Source of the DNA: Massilia violaceinigra
GTDB lineage: Bacteria > Pseudomonadota > Gammaproteobacteria > Burkholderiales > Burkholderiaceae_D
Assembly (NCBI RefSeq): GCF_002752675.1
Contig: NZ_CP024608.1
Location: 4,774,001 to 4,838,000, forward strand
Direction: 5' to 3'
DNA: 64,000 nucleotides
The position numbers and the translations under genes are program-made. The notes under the pieces were generated by a model. It was not told the DNA's origin. It worked only from the letters and a program-made list of their open reading frames with translations, and searched no databases. The stretch's first letter is position 1. Every line of letters starts with the position of its first letter. Positions 36,701 through 45,470 of this stretch are shown piece after piece.

Positions 36701-37267
36701 CTGGGCTACCGCCTGGTGACGTCGAAACTGAAGGATAAGCTGATTGCCGAGTATCTGATTTACTGGCACCATCCGACCAACTTGTGCATGGGCGACGCTG
36801 CCTGGACGATGGCCGCTGCGCCGGATAACAAGGCCTCGACTGCCAAGCAAGGTGTGCCCGCAGTTGGCGCCCAAGATCCGCAGGGTAAATTCATCCCTGG
36901 TGCTGGCGACCCGGCGCTGCCGACCAAACCGGCGACCAATCCGCCGCCAGTGACGGTCACCAATCCGGATGGCAGCACGACCACGACGACCATCAAATAC
37001 ACCGACCTCGCAAGTGGCGGGTATGTGATCGAGACCACGGTCAAGATCAGCTGGCCGGCCTCGTCGGGCAGCACGACGACTGGTATCGTTACCGGTGGCG
37101 CCGTCAATGGCCCTGGTTCGAGCGTGCCGCCGCCTCCTGTTTGTACCGGGCCTACTTGCGAGCCTTGTGTCGGGGATGCCTGCAAAAAATGCGCGGGGAC
37201 CTTCACCGACGGCACGTGTAAAGAGTCGGCAGTACTAGGCCGTATTAACTGGCGGGAGCTGCGATGA
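33755..37267 (+). CDS. pilY1: PilY1/PilC-type pilus tip protein
   Basis: A 1170-residue secreted protein with a signal peptide (MQLKTKIAAGAGLIGLATAA). The PilY1 beta-propeller domain lies at about residues 160-580 (VYVGANDGMMHAIDAVTGNE, GYTYGAPVLTRLLKK, and the Ca2+ site DADEDGVKD at residues 377-385). The well-studied Pseudomonas PilY1 has its propeller at the C-terminus behind a vWA-like domain; here the propeller is near the N-terminus and is followed by ~600 residues of unrecognised sequence ending in a Cys-rich segment (CTGPTCEPCVGDACKKC). PilY1 sits at the pilus tip and mediates adhesion and calcium-dependent extension. The stop overlaps pilE (ATGA). Confidence 0.9.
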   Translation: MQLKTKIAAGAGLIGLATAALVTAMTAASFDPDQQPIGYIGQPVASSTNVADGTARMFAIDYNAATLGGDLHSFPISSNGAIGTVDNWVGGADAKIAAQVTAGTRNIVTLSDAAIPAGIPFTWAKLSPAQRLLIDPTTAANASSVASPIVDYLRGVKAGEGTTYRKRVSSLGTIIHSTPVYSKDASGNETVYVGANDGMMHAIDAVTGNERFAYVPRAVIPALGDALKKTGGVPKYTVDGRLDIRKFGTKTILVGTLGGGGKAVFGLDVSNGATGTEATAATKVLWEITENSNGYANLGYTYGAPVLTRLLKKKSAATDPDTFYDALVMGNGYKNSGNGGASLYVIDAQTGALIKEYATPGGSAATPNGLSSPSLWDADEDGVKDTAYAGDIDGNMWKFNLNDLGSSPVQVFKREDTNEQRAITSAPGLASHPNGGVLVAFVTGRMLIPDDMKDKTTHYAYGIRDISPTTQGLITQTLTPHDFTSPAGLIKVRSASNEPMNWVTHRGWKVALAEGERVVGDGIFITGDVFQFFTTNPTVNTTAKPPGENWWMQLNWLNGASTGEVIFDLNMDAKFNTDDMVKDTAGKTYVPVGRNMGGGVRSQLVGLSAGGVDVFQSNFDQNDAVKPDVTTVSTATVGGERGVAGGHFDTDIFCYNKCGGATQVGYFGGPASNSGTYAFGREATSGDVANQNYIHVHEYDDIYDVLGLNMLHPSQDEQRLAPTVSSTAEAYVPNLPTFINTNTGPASAVVSSTSAWVYKNSKGQPSAYSNFSEGPRMPVAGYPKTTVAADGSVTYEAQVTYKTTRSSYELDKVKLINSSKNTWEYYERNVVSTWTTTQTSTDIIPNTRFKVLVANQAYSPAIKLAIDGSDGTGTGGTFDGSVVGYQTQSGLQVSTLPAYKMNNIKDLKVYMPLDAFVARDWANNGQVRNGVHPIKPQCAGVVSGYSQLGPKGEWRNGSLTVQVVRDDIVQSDIQLNVPNRPDLGYRLVTSKLKDKLIAEYLIYWHHPTNLCMGDAAWTMAAAPDNKASTAKQGVPAVGAQDPQGKFIPGAGDPALPTKPATNPPPVTVTNPDGSTTTTTIKYTDLASGGYVIETTVKISWPASSGSTTTGIVTGGAVNGPGSSVPPPPVCTGPTCEPCVGDACKKCAGTFTDGTCKESAVLGRINWRELR

Positions 37268-37680
37268 ATCGAGTTAATTTGAATCGGCCAGCCGGCGGCT
37301 TCACCCTGGTGGAATTGCTGGTCACCGTTGCCATCATCGGGGTTCTGTCCGCGGTCGCTCTTCCGATGTACAAGCAGAGCGTCCAGAAGGGCCAGCGTTC
37401 GGTCGCGAAGGGCGTGTTGCTCGAGAATGCGCAGTTTCTCGAGAAATACGCTACCGACAAGTTCTCCTACACGGGCGGCGGGCTGTCTTCAGCGACTTCG
37501 CCCAAGCATGTGGGTGCGGGAGCGGTCCGGTATAACATCACCAAGGAAATTTCTGGCGATGGAACGACCTTCTTGCTGAAGGCCACCCCGATCGCGGCCC
37601 AGGCGGATGATGAATGTGGCGTTTTGTCCCTGAGCAACACCGGGGCGCAGACCGCGGCCAAGCCGACCGACTGCTGGTAA
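37264..37680 (+). CDS. pilE: Type IV pilin PilE-like minor pilin
   Basis: A 138-residue pilin with leader NRPAGG and mature helix FTLVELLVTVAIIGVLSAVA (Glu5 conserved), then a short globular domain with a C-terminal disulfide loop (CGVL...TDCW). In this operon position it is the PilE minor pilin rather than the main PilA. It overlaps pilY1 and ends the operon; a strong hairpin lies at 37696-37720. Confidence 0.9.
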   Translation: MNRVNLNRPAGGFTLVELLVTVAIIGVLSAVALPMYKQSVQKGQRSVAKGVLLENAQFLEKYATDKFSYTGGGLSSATSPKHVGAGAVRYNITKEISGDGTTFLLKATPIAAQADDECGVLSLSNTGAQTAAKPTDCW

Positions 37681-37695
37681 GCAAGTAGCATTACC

Positions 37696-37720
37696 CGGGC
37701 GCGGCTCCCCGCCGCGCCCG
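37696..37720 (+). other. Strong hairpin after the pilus operon
   Basis: Perfect 10-bp stem CGGGCGCGGC/GCCGCGCCCG with a TCCCC loop. There is no T tract after it, so it may stabilise the mRNA 3' end or pause polymerase rather than be a classical terminator. Confidence 0.6.
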
Positions 37721-37782
37721 AATCAGTTCACACGAGCAGGGCAAGTATCGGTAAAATCGACGGTTTTGTGCGAGGCCATGTT

Positions 37783-39456
37783 ATGGCTGAGAATATGGCC
37801 AACGATACCGATACTTCCCTTCCCGATTCAGATATTCCCGCGTCCAGCGCGACGGTCGCCCCCGCGGCGATTGCCCGCGAAGTTGCACGCCGCCGTACCT
37901 TCGGCATCATTTCCCACCCCGACGCAGGCAAGACCACGCTGACCGAAAAGCTGTTGCTGTTTTCGGGCGCGATCCAGATGGCCGGCACGGTCAAGGCCCG
38001 CAAGAGCGGCCGCCACGCCACCTCCGACTGGATGGAAATCGAAAAGCAGCGCGGCATTTCCGTGGCCAGCTCGGTGATGCAGTTCGAGCACCGCGACCAC
38101 GTCATCAACCTGCTCGACACCCCCGGCCACCAGGACTTCTCGGAAGACACCTACCGCGTGCTCACCGCCGTCGACTCGGCCCTGATGGTGATCGACGCGG
38201 CCAAGGGCGTGGAGGCGCAGACCATCAAGCTGCTGGCCGTGTGCCGCATGCGCAGTACCCCGATCGTCACCTTCATGAACAAGATGGATCGCGAAACGCG
38301 CGATCCGCTCGACCTGCTCGACGAACTCGAATCGGTCCTGAAAATCCAGTGCGCCCCGGTGACCTGGCCGATCGGCATGGGCAAGAACTTCCGCGGCGTG
38401 TACCACCTGCTGCGCGATGAAATCATGCTGTTCAAGGCCGGCGAGGAAAAGGCCGACGGCGCCTTCGAGATCGTCAAGGGCATCGACAATCCCAAGCTGG
38501 CCGCCATGTTCCCGCTCGAAATCGAACAGCTCAAGATGGAAGTGGAACTGGTGCACGGCGCCTCGCATCCGTTCGACCTGGAGCAATTCCTGGCCGGCGT
38601 GCAGACCCCCGTGTTTTTCGGTTCGGCGATCAACAACTTCGGCGTGCGCGAAATCCTCTCGGCGCTGGTCGACTGGGCCCCGGCCCCGCGCGAACGCGAA
38701 GCCACGGTGCGCGTGGTGGCACCCTTTGAACAGCCATTCTCCGGTTTCGTCTTCAAGATCCAGGCCAATATGGACCCGGCCCACCGCGACCGCATCGCGT
38801 TCTTGCGCGTCTGCTCGGGGCGCTTCGAGCGCGGCATGAAGGTCAAGCACCTGCGCCTGGGACGCGAGATCAAGGTCTCGTCGGTGGTCACCTTCATGGC
38901 GTCCTCGCGCGAACAGGTCGAGGAAGCCTACGCCGGCGACATCATCGGCTTGCCCAATCACGGCAACATGCAGATCGGCGACAGCTTTTCGGAAGGCGAG
39001 ATGCTGCAATTTACCGGCATCCCGTACTTCGCGCCGGATTTCTTCCGCTCGGTGCGCATCCGCAATCCGCTCAAGATCAAGCAGCTCCACAAGGGCTTGC
39101 AGCAGCTGGGCGAAGAGGGCGCGGTGCAGGTCTTCAAGCCGGTCCAGGGCGGCGAGCTGGTACTGGGCGCGGTCGGGGTGCTGCAGTTCGAGGTCGTGGC
39201 CAGCCGCCTGCTCAACGAGTATGGGGTCGACGCCGTGTTCGAAGGCACCAGCATCAGCAGCGCGCGCTGGGTCAGCGGCGAAGACAAGCGCATCCTGGCC
39301 GACTTCGAGTCGGCGCTGGGCCACAACGTGGCCTATGATGCGGCCGGCAACATGGCTTACCTGGCGACCTCGAACGTCAACCTGCGCCTGACCGAAGAGC
39401 GCTGGCCCAAGCTGACCTTCCACGCCACCCGCGAGCACGCGGTCAAGCTGGCCTAA
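37783..39456 (+). CDS. prfC: Peptide chain release factor 3
   Basis: A 557-residue translational GTPase that recycles RF1/RF2. G-domain motifs: [14 protein letters not shown] (P-loop), [16 protein letters not shown]. Then the EF-Tu-like domain II and the RF3 C-terminal domain. About 30 low-complexity residues precede the usual start of RF3 ([10 protein letters not shown]), so the protein is longer than E. coli RF3 (529). The ATG at 37783 has GAGG 7 bases upstream; a GTG at 37768 and an ATG at 37810 are in frame. It is convergent with the GGDEF/EAL gene, only 7 bases away. Confidence 0.96.
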   Translation: MAENMANDTDTSLPDSDIPASSATVAPAAIAREVARRRTFGIISHPDAGKTTLTEKLLLFSGAIQMAGTVKARKSGRHATSDWMEIEKQRGISVASSVMQFEHRDHVINLLDTPGHQDFSEDTYRVLTAVDSALMVIDAAKGVEAQTIKLLAVCRMRSTPIVTFMNKMDRETRDPLDLLDELESVLKIQCAPVTWPIGMGKNFRGVYHLLRDEIMLFKAGEEKADGAFEIVKGIDNPKLAAMFPLEIEQLKMEVELVHGASHPFDLEQFLAGVQTPVFFGSAINNFGVREILSALVDWAPAPREREATVRVVAPFEQPFSGFVFKIQANMDPAHRDRIAFLRVCSGRFERGMKVKHLRLGREIKVSSVVTFMASSREQVEEAYAGDIIGLPNHGNMQIGDSFSEGEMLQFTGIPYFAPDFFRSVRIRNPLKIKQLHKGLQQLGEEGAVQVFKPVQGGELVLGAVGVLQFEVVASRLLNEYGVDAVFEGTSISSARWVSGEDKRILADFESALGHNVAYDAAGNMAYLATSNVNLRLTEERWPKLTFHATREHAVKLA

Positions 39457-39463
39457 GCCGCGT

Positions 39464-41389
39464 CTAGGTCCGCTCGCCCCAGCTGCTGCGCTTCTCGCGC
39501 AGCAGCGCGGTCACCTGCGCGGCCGGCATGGGTCTCGCAAAATAATATCCCTGCATGATGTCGCAGCCCGCCTGGCGCAGGAAGTCGAGCTGCGCCAGCG
39601 TTTCCACCCCTTCGGCCACCACGCTTAACTGCAGGCTGTGCGCCATGGCGATGATGGCCGTGGCGATCGCCTCGCCGTCGCCCGGCACGTCGTGCACAAA
39701 GCTGCGGTCGATTTTCAATTGGTCGATCGGGAAGCGCTTCAGGTACGACATCGACGAGTAGCCGGTGCCGAAATCGTCGATCGACAGATGGATGCCGGCC
39801 GCCTGCAAGCCATGCAGCAGGTGCAGGTTGGCGTTCACGTTTTCCATCAGGACCCCCTCGGTGATTTCCAGTTCCAGCAGGCTGGCCGGCAGGCCGGTTT
39901 CGTCGAGGATGGCGCGGATCTCGTCCATCAGGGCGCCGTCGCGGGTCTGGCGCGCCGACAGGTTCACCGCCACGTGCACCAGCGTGTCGAGCAGGCCCTG
40001 GTCGCGCCACGCCGCCGCCTGGCGGCAAGCCGTTTGCAGCACCCAGCCGCCGAGCGCCACGATGATCCCGGTCTCCTCGGCCACCGGAATGAACTCGGCC
40101 GGGCTGACGTGGCCCAGTTCGCGGCAGTGCCAGCGCGCCAGCGCTTCCACGCCCACCACGCGCCCGCTGCGCACGTCGATCTGCGGCTGGTAGTGCAGTT
40201 CCAGTTCGCCCTTGTCGAGCGCGCGGCGCAGGTTCGCTTCGAGCTTGAGGCGCTTCTGGGCGCGCTGCTCCATGGCCGGCTGGAACGCTTCGAAGCCATT
40301 CTTGCCCCTGGCCTTGGCGTGGTACATGGCCGTGTCGGCGCTGCGCATCAGCGTGCGCGCGTCGCCCGCGTCGCGCGGATACATGCTCACGCCGATACTG
40401 GCGCTCACGTACAGCTGGTGTCCTTCCACCTCGAACGGCGCGGCCAGGGCGGCCAGGATCTTGCGCGCCACTTCGTCGACTTCGTCCGGCTGGCCGGGGT
40501 CATGCTCGCGCGGCTCGACGATGATCACGAATTCGTCGCCGCCGATGCGGCAGATGATGTCATTCTCGCGCAAGGTCTGCACCAGGCGCGCGGCTACCAG
40601 TTTGAGCAGATGGTCGCCGCAATCGTGGCCGAGCGTGTCGTTGACCACCTTGAAGTTATCCAGGTCGAGCAGGAGCAGGCCGACCCCGTCGCCCGCGCCC
40701 TCGGCCCGGTCGGCGCGCTCGAGCGCGAACGCCAGGCGCTCGTTGTACTCGTGGCGGTTGGGCAGGTTGGTGACCGAATCGACATGCGCCAGGCGGTGCA
40801 GGTGGTCCTCGGCGCGGCGCACCGCGCGCCGCATCGACGACACCATCGCATACGCCAGCGCGAGCGAGCCCAGGGCCACCGCCAGGGTCAGGCCGGCGTA
40901 CGTGAGCAGGCGCGCGAACAGCTGGTCCAGGGTGGCGCGGATCAGCACCATGCCGACCCGCTGCTGGTTCACGCGCACCACGTGCGCCACTTCCACCACG
41001 TCGATGCCGTAGCGGTAGCCGGCAGCGAGCAGGGCGGCATCGGGCGCGCCCGGCTGGGGTCCGGTACCGCGCTGGTAGTGCGCCAGCAGCACGCCGCGCG
41101 CGTCGAAAATGCTGGCGCTGCCCACGCTGGGCGAGACCGCGAGACCGGCCAGCGTTTCCTCGCCGGCCTTGACATCGTTGAACAGCAGCGCCGCGCTGCT
41201 GTTGTTGCCCACGATCTGGGCCTGCACCCGCAGGTCGTCGGCCAGGACGCCGCGCATCGACAGGAACTGGAACACGATCAGCGCCAGGCTGGCCACGAAC
41301 AGCGCCGCGGCGGCCGTCAGGATGGTGGTCAGCGCCAGCTTCCTGCCGAGCAGGCGCGGGGCGCCGATGAACACCGGGCGCGCGCTCAT
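39464..41389 (-). CDS. GGDEF/EAL c-di-GMP enzyme with CHASE8-like sensor
   Basis: A 641-residue membrane protein. TM1 at about 20-45, a periplasmic CHASE8-like sensor (VGNNSSAALLFNDVKAGEETL), TM2 at about 150-175, then GGDEF (RIGGDEFVII, intact active site) and EAL (VGVEALARW, DDFGTGYSSMSYLKRFPIDQ, intact). Both cyclase and phosphodiesterase activities are therefore possible; which dominates is unknown. It is the last gene of a three-gene operon with YfiR and a TonB-like receptor. In Pseudomonas, periplasmic YfiR inhibits a CHASE8-type cyclase (YfiN/TpbB); the same control is the natural model here. Confidence 0.93.
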   Translation of the reverse strand: MSARPVFIGAPRLLGRKLALTTILTAAAALFVASLALIVFQFLSMRGVLADDLRVQAQIVGNNSSAALLFNDVKAGEETLAGLAVSPSVGSASIFDARGVLLAHYQRGTGPQPGAPDAALLAAGYRYGIDVVEVAHVVRVNQQRVGMVLIRATLDQLFARLLTYAGLTLAVALGSLALAYAMVSSMRRAVRRAEDHLHRLAHVDSVTNLPNRHEYNERLAFALERADRAEGAGDGVGLLLLDLDNFKVVNDTLGHDCGDHLLKLVAARLVQTLRENDIICRIGGDEFVIIVEPREHDPGQPDEVDEVARKILAALAAPFEVEGHQLYVSASIGVSMYPRDAGDARTLMRSADTAMYHAKARGKNGFEAFQPAMEQRAQKRLKLEANLRRALDKGELELHYQPQIDVRSGRVVGVEALARWHCRELGHVSPAEFIPVAEETGIIVALGGWVLQTACRQAAAWRDQGLLDTLVHVAVNLSARQTRDGALMDEIRAILDETGLPASLLELEITEGVLMENVNANLHLLHGLQAAGIHLSIDDFGTGYSSMSYLKRFPIDQLKIDRSFVHDVPGDGEAIATAIIAMAHSLQLSVVAEGVETLAQLDFLRQAGCDIMQGYYFARPMPAAQVTALLREKRSSWGERT

Positions 41390-41931
41390 TGCACGCTCCT
41401 GGCCAGACGCAGCAATTTGGAGCTCAGGTTCAGCCGGGCCGCGCGCGCCAGCGCCATGTCGACATCGAACACAATGCGTTCATCCATCAGCGCCATGGCG
41501 ATGACCACGCCATCCGGGCCGACCACGCGGTCGTCCGACACCGTCAGCACCGGCGAGCCGGCCAGCTCGCGCCGCAGCTCGCGCCAGCGTTCGCGGTCGA
41601 TCCGTTCGACCACCAGCACATGGCAGCTGCGCAGCGGCGCGCCGGCATGGCGCACCGCGATGCGGTGGCCGTTGACGACCTTGTCGTGCAGCTTGCTCAG
41701 CGACGCGAACAGCGCGCCGCCGGCGTTGGCGCACACGCTGATCGGCGCGCCGCCCGCCAGCGCTTCCGGCGGCCACTCGGCAAACACGGTGAAATTGAAG
41801 ATAAAGGCGGCCTTCATCGCCGCTTCCGGCACCGGATCGGCGCGCGCCGCCGCAGCGGCAGCGGCAGCCAGGCCGGCCAGCAGCAGCCAGCACAGGCGCC
41901 GCGCGCGTGGGAGGCGGCGCTCAGAATGCAT
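41386..41931 (-). CDS. YfiR-family periplasmic regulator
   Basis: A 181-residue exported protein (signal peptide RLCWLLLAGLAAAAAAAARA) with the YfiR pattern: KAAFIFNFTVFAEWPPEA, ISVCANAG, SCHVLVVER and VLTVSD. Two Cys (VCANAG and RSCHV) can form the redox disulfide known in YfiR. YfiR binds the sensor of a diguanylate cyclase and keeps it off until envelope stress or reduction releases it. It overlaps both neighbours (11 and 4 bases), showing tight coupling to the receptor and to the GGDEF/EAL enzyme. Confidence 0.88.
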   Translation of the reverse strand: MHSERRLPRARRLCWLLLAGLAAAAAAAARADPVPEAAMKAAFIFNFTVFAEWPPEALAGGAPISVCANAGGALFASLSKLHDKVVNGHRIAVRHAGAPLRSCHVLVVERIDRERWRELRRELAGSPVLTVSDDRVVGPDGVVIAMALMDERIVFDVDMALARAARLNLSSKLLRLARSVQ

Positions 41932-43939
41932 ACGCCAGCCTTGCGCGCAGGCGCCGCCCGTCCTGCGCGATCACGCGCTGGCGGTGTTCGATGGAGGCGG
42001 GATCGGCATAGGCGCGGTCGAACAGATTGGTCACGCCGAGCGAAAGTTCGAGGTTGGGCAGCAGGCGCGCGCGCATCAGGTTGGCGTTGACCACGACATG
42101 GCGCCTGGCCGTGCCCGAGACGCCGTGGCGCGCGCCCACATACTGGCCTTCGAGCGCGCCGCGCCAGCCGCCGGCGCCGAGCGGCGCGGACAGATTGAGC
42201 TTGGCCAGGCCGGCCGGCGCGTTGACCGGTTGCCCGAGCGCGTCGCTGACCCGGATCGCGCTGTAGCTGGTGCGCAGCGTCAGGCCGCCCGGGGTGCCGC
42301 GTTCGTATTCGATTTCCACGCCGCGCGCGCCCAGGCGGCCGATATTGTCGAAACGCACGCTGGCCAGCTCCTGCTGTGCGACCGGCGCGATCAGGTTCGA
42401 CAGCGCGGTGCGAAACGCCGACACGCTCACGCGCGCGTTTTCGCCGAACTCCTGCACCAGCGCCAGTTCGGCCGAGCGCACCCGTTCCTCGCGCAGGCCC
42501 GGGTTGCCGGTCTGGCCGCCTTCGCCGGGGAAGGCATAGAATTTTTCGAAGCTGTTGGGCGAGCGGAAGGCGCTGCCGTAGATCGCCTTGACCGTGGTGG
42601 CCTCCAGCGGATTCCAGATCAGCGCGGCGCGCGGACTCCATACCCCCTCGCTGCCGCTGTTACGGTCGTAGCGCAGGCCCAGGTTCAGCAGCACGGTCTC
42701 GCCCAGCGCCACCTGGTCCTGCAGATACAGGCCGGCGCGCCGGGCGCTGCGCCGGTCGTCCAGGTAGCTGTGGAACGGGGCGATGTCGAAACTGTACTGG
42801 TGCAGGCGGTAGTCGCGCTGCAGGTCGATCCCGGCCAGCACGGTGTGCCCGGCCAGGCGCGTGCTCACCACGCTCGCGTCGATGCCCCACCAGCGCGCGC
42901 TGCTGCCGTCGTGGCTGAGCGTGCGTGCTTGGTCGGAGGCCACGTAATCGCCGAAGGAATCGTACTGGCCCCAGAACAGGCGCGCCTTGAGCTGCTCGAC
43001 GGCGCCCGCCTCGCTGCGCCATGCCGCATTGACATAGGTCTGGCGGTCGGTGGTGGCGGTGCGCGGGTCGTTGAAGCTCTGGCTGTAGGACGCGGTCGGG
43101 ATGCCCTTGACCCGGTTCGCGTGGATCAGGCTCAAGGTGGCCGCGCCGTGCGTGGCGCGCGCGAAAAAGCGCTGCCCGCGTTCGTCATCGAGGCCGCTCG
43201 CCACGCCGTGGTTCTGGGCGGGCGTGTCGAATTCGGGGAAGTACAGGTCGCGGCCATCGCTGCGGTGGGCGCTGGCGGCGATCAGGTACTCGCTGCCCTG
43301 GGGCGAGCGCCAGCCGACGCTGGCGGCGGCCTGGCGCGCGCCGTCCTGGCCGACTTCGAGCGATGCGCGCGTGCCCGCCACCGCGCCCGGGGTTTTGGTG
43401 ATCACATTGATCACGCCGATGAAGGCGTTCGAGCCGTAGATCGACGAACCGGGGCCCGGCACGAACTCGATGCGCTCGATCAGGTCCAGGTCGAGCGGGA
43501 ATTCGGCGCCCACCGGGGCCTGGTCGTAGACCGCGTCGTTCATGCGGTTGCCGTCGACCTGCAGCAGGAAGCGGGTATTGAAGTCGCCCGGGCGCAGGAT
43601 GCCGCGCTGCCCGAGGTAGCTGTAGTTGCGGTCGTAGCTGACCACCATCCCGCGCACGCTGCGCGCCACGTCGGCCAGGGTGCGCCAGCCGAAATGGCGG
43701 ATGTCGGCCTTGGTGATGACCGTCACCGACGAGGGCGCGCGGCTCGACTTCTGCATGAATTTGGAGGCGCTGTAGACCTCCATCGACATCAGCTGTTCGA
43801 GGGGCAGGGTGGTCAGGTCGGGCGGCTCGCCCGCGCGCGCGCCCGCGCAGGCGAGTATCGACAGCGCCAGTGCCCGTGCAAATGCCCGGGCATGGCGCCG
43901 CAGGCGGAACGGGATCGGACGGGTGGGCGCTGGCATCAT
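41921..43939 (-). CDS. TonB-dependent receptor coupled to YfiR/c-di-GMP operon
   Basis: A 672-residue outer-membrane receptor. After a signal peptide (ARALALSILACAGARA) it has a plug domain beginning with TLPLEQLMSMEVYSASK and SSRAPSSVTVITKADI, then a barrel ending in LRARLAYAF with a terminal Phe. The MEVYSASK start is typical of receptors that sit next to yfiR and diguanylate cyclase genes. Its ligand is unknown. The ATG at 43939 (MMPAP) is preferred to the longer frame from 44035, which has no signal-peptide logic. No Fur box is visible upstream, so regulation by iron is not supported. Confidence 0.9.
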   Translation of the reverse strand: MMPAPTRPIPFRLRRHARAFARALALSILACAGARAGEPPDLTTLPLEQLMSMEVYSASKFMQKSSRAPSSVTVITKADIRHFGWRTLADVARSVRGMVVSYDRNYSYLGQRGILRPGDFNTRFLLQVDGNRMNDAVYDQAPVGAEFPLDLDLIERIEFVPGPGSSIYGSNAFIGVINVITKTPGAVAGTRASLEVGQDGARQAAASVGWRSPQGSEYLIAASAHRSDGRDLYFPEFDTPAQNHGVASGLDDERGQRFFARATHGAATLSLIHANRVKGIPTASYSQSFNDPRTATTDRQTYVNAAWRSEAGAVEQLKARLFWGQYDSFGDYVASDQARTLSHDGSSARWWGIDASVVSTRLAGHTVLAGIDLQRDYRLHQYSFDIAPFHSYLDDRRSARRAGLYLQDQVALGETVLLNLGLRYDRNSGSEGVWSPRAALIWNPLEATTVKAIYGSAFRSPNSFEKFYAFPGEGGQTGNPGLREERVRSAELALVQEFGENARVSVSAFRTALSNLIAPVAQQELASVRFDNIGRLGARGVEIEYERGTPGGLTLRTSYSAIRVSDALGQPVNAPAGLAKLNLSAPLGAGGWRGALEGQYVGARHGVSGTARRHVVVNANLMRARLLPNLELSLGVTNLFDRAYADPASIEHRQRVIAQDGRRLRARLAYAF

Positions 43940-44055
43940 AGTGGGTACGTCTTGAAAATTGACGTACATCAACATTTTGGCAGCTTGTGGCCTGCTTGTA
44001 CAGAAATGCCCCTGCGTCTGTCGGCCCAGCGCCACAATCGTGGCCGCGGCGCCCC

Positions 44056-44448
44056 TTATTTGGCCGGGGTGGCCAGCGGCTTGCCCTGTTCGACCATGTA
44101 CACCCCGACCAGGCGCATGGTGGCGGTGCCGGGGTTGTGCGCATCATGCACGATGCCGGCCGGGATCACGAAGGCTTCGCCGGCGCGCACGGTGCGCGGC
44201 GCGGCGCCGTCGATCAGCAGCTGGCCCTCGCCTTCGAGCACGTAGCCGATTTCGTCGCCCGGGTGGCTGTGGCGCCCGGCGCGCGCGCCGGCGGCCAGTT
44301 CGACCCGCATCACTACCGCCTCGGTGTTGGGAAACGAGGCCGCGGCCCTGAGCACCGGCGTGCGCACGATGCCGCTGGCCTGGGGCGCGGCGCAGCCGGC
44401 CAGCGCCAGCGCCACTAAGCCGGCGCCGATCGAGGCGGGCCGGCTCAT
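44056..44448 (-). CDS. Cupin-domain lipoprotein
   Basis: A 130-residue protein with a lipobox (LALAGC, Cys19) and a single cupin domain: GRHSHPGDEIGYVLEGEGQL and PAGIVHDAHNPG hold the metal ligands (two His, Glu, and a later His). Small cupins bind a metal and may act as isomerase, dioxygenase or sensor; here none can be chosen. Its start overlaps the stop of the upstream membrane-protein gene by 4 bases. Confidence 0.85.
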   Translation of the reverse strand: MSRPASIGAGLVALALAGCAAPQASGIVRTPVLRAAASFPNTEAVVMRVELAAGARAGRHSHPGDEIGYVLEGEGQLLIDGAAPRTVRAGEAFVIPAGIVHDAHNPGTATMRLVGVYMVEQGKPLATPAK

Positions 44449-44816
44449 GGCGCGCCTTCCTCTTTGCGTGGCAGCGCGCCCCGTTCCAGCGCGCGCGCCA
44501 GCAGCCAGGCGTCGACCAGGCTGGCCACCCAGCACGCCAGCATCACCGCGGCGGCGATATTCATCAGCGGCGTGGCCGTATCGCCCTGCTGGTGCAGGCG
44601 CTCGGCGATCAGCACCGGGTCGGCCGGCAGGGCGCCGCTCAGCACTTCATCGGCCATGCGCGAGGCGGTGGCGACCACCTGCTTGAAAAAATAGATGGCC
44701 GCGACGAGGGTCGGCACGATAAACAGGCAGGCGCGCGCGCGCCTGCCCAGGTAATACTGCCCGGCGCCGGGAAACACCAGGCCTGACAATAGCAGGGCAA
44801 CCACTGAACGATTCAT
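44445..44816 (-). CDS. Small membrane protein of unknown function
   Basis: A 123-residue protein with three hydrophobic segments (VVALLLSGLVFPGAGQYYLG, LFIVPTLVAAIYFF, and AAAVMLACWVASLVDAWLLA). The FPGAGQYYLGR segment is like those of small TM2-type membrane proteins. The start at 44816 has AAGGAAGAGAG directly upstream, so the longer frame to 44849 is rejected. It forms a two-gene unit with the cupin lipoprotein. Function unknown. Confidence 0.75.
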   Translation of the reverse strand: MNRSVVALLLSGLVFPGAGQYYLGRRARACLFIVPTLVAAIYFFKQVVATASRMADEVLSGALPADPVLIAERLHQQGDTATPLMNIAAAVMLACWVASLVDAWLLARALERGALPRKEEGAP

Positions 44817-45007
44817 CTCTCTTCCTTGACTGATAGGTGCGATCCGCACGATTGATCCCGCGCAAACCGCCGCCCCGCGCGAACGCGTAAATTAACCTAT
44901 GCGCTCAGGAAACATTGCGCCAACTCATCTTGCGCAGGCCGACTGGCAGCAAATCATACCTGTCCCGGCACCTGAATGCGCGTTCACCGACGTTGAAGGA
45001 CAACATT

Positions 45008-45469
45008 GTGAAGATACTCATCAAGGCTGGCATGCTGCTGGCCTGTTTGTGGAGCGGCGCCGGCTGGAGCGCCCCGGCCGCTGCCGAGCCGGGCGAAAAA
45101 GACGCGGTGGCACTGGTGGAGAAGGGCGCGCGCTTCATGAAGCTGCGCGGCAAGGAGGAAATGATCCGTTTGATCAATACCCGCGACCCGGAGTACAACC
45201 GTGGCACCCTGTACGTGGCCATGCGCGACCTGACCGGCATCACGGTCGCGCACCCGACCACGGCGCTGATCGGCAAGGATTTGCGCGACGTGCCCGACGC
45301 CGACGGCAAGCTGTTCCGCCACGAAATGATTGCCATCGCCAACGGACCCGGCCGCGGCTGGGTCGACTACAAGTTCAAGAACCCGGTCAACGGCAAGGTC
45401 GAGGCCAAAACCACGTATGTGTTGCGTATTGGCGACGTGGCCCTGGAAGCCGGCGTCTACAAGCACTGA
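45008..45469 (+). CDS. Secreted single-Cache-domain protein
   Basis: A 153-residue exported protein. The GTG at 45008 has GAAGGA 7 bases upstream and gives a signal peptide (KILIKAGMLLACLWSGAGWS). The mature part is a small Cache-type ligand-binding domain (EMIRLINTRDPEYNRGTLYV, GITVAHPT, WVDYKFKNPV), like the sensor domain of chemoreceptors. It lies one base before a chemoreceptor gene whose own periplasmic domain is a four-helix type, so it may be a soluble ligand-binding partner. That is inference from order. Confidence 0.78.
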   Translation: MKILIKAGMLLACLWSGAGWSAPAAAEPGEKDAVALVEKGARFMKLRGKEEMIRLINTRDPEYNRGTLYVAMRDLTGITVAHPTTALIGKDLRDVPDADGKLFRHEMIAIANGPGRGWVDYKFKNPVNGKVEAKTTYVLRIGDVALEAGVYKH

Positions 45470-45470
45470 C

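Noticed and set aside
39638..44245. A 1535-codon open frame on the + strand.
   Set aside because: It lies antisense to three well-recognised overlapping genes (GGDEF/EAL, YfiR, TonB receptor) and its translation is Arg/His/Gln-rich without motifs, as expected in GC-rich DNA.
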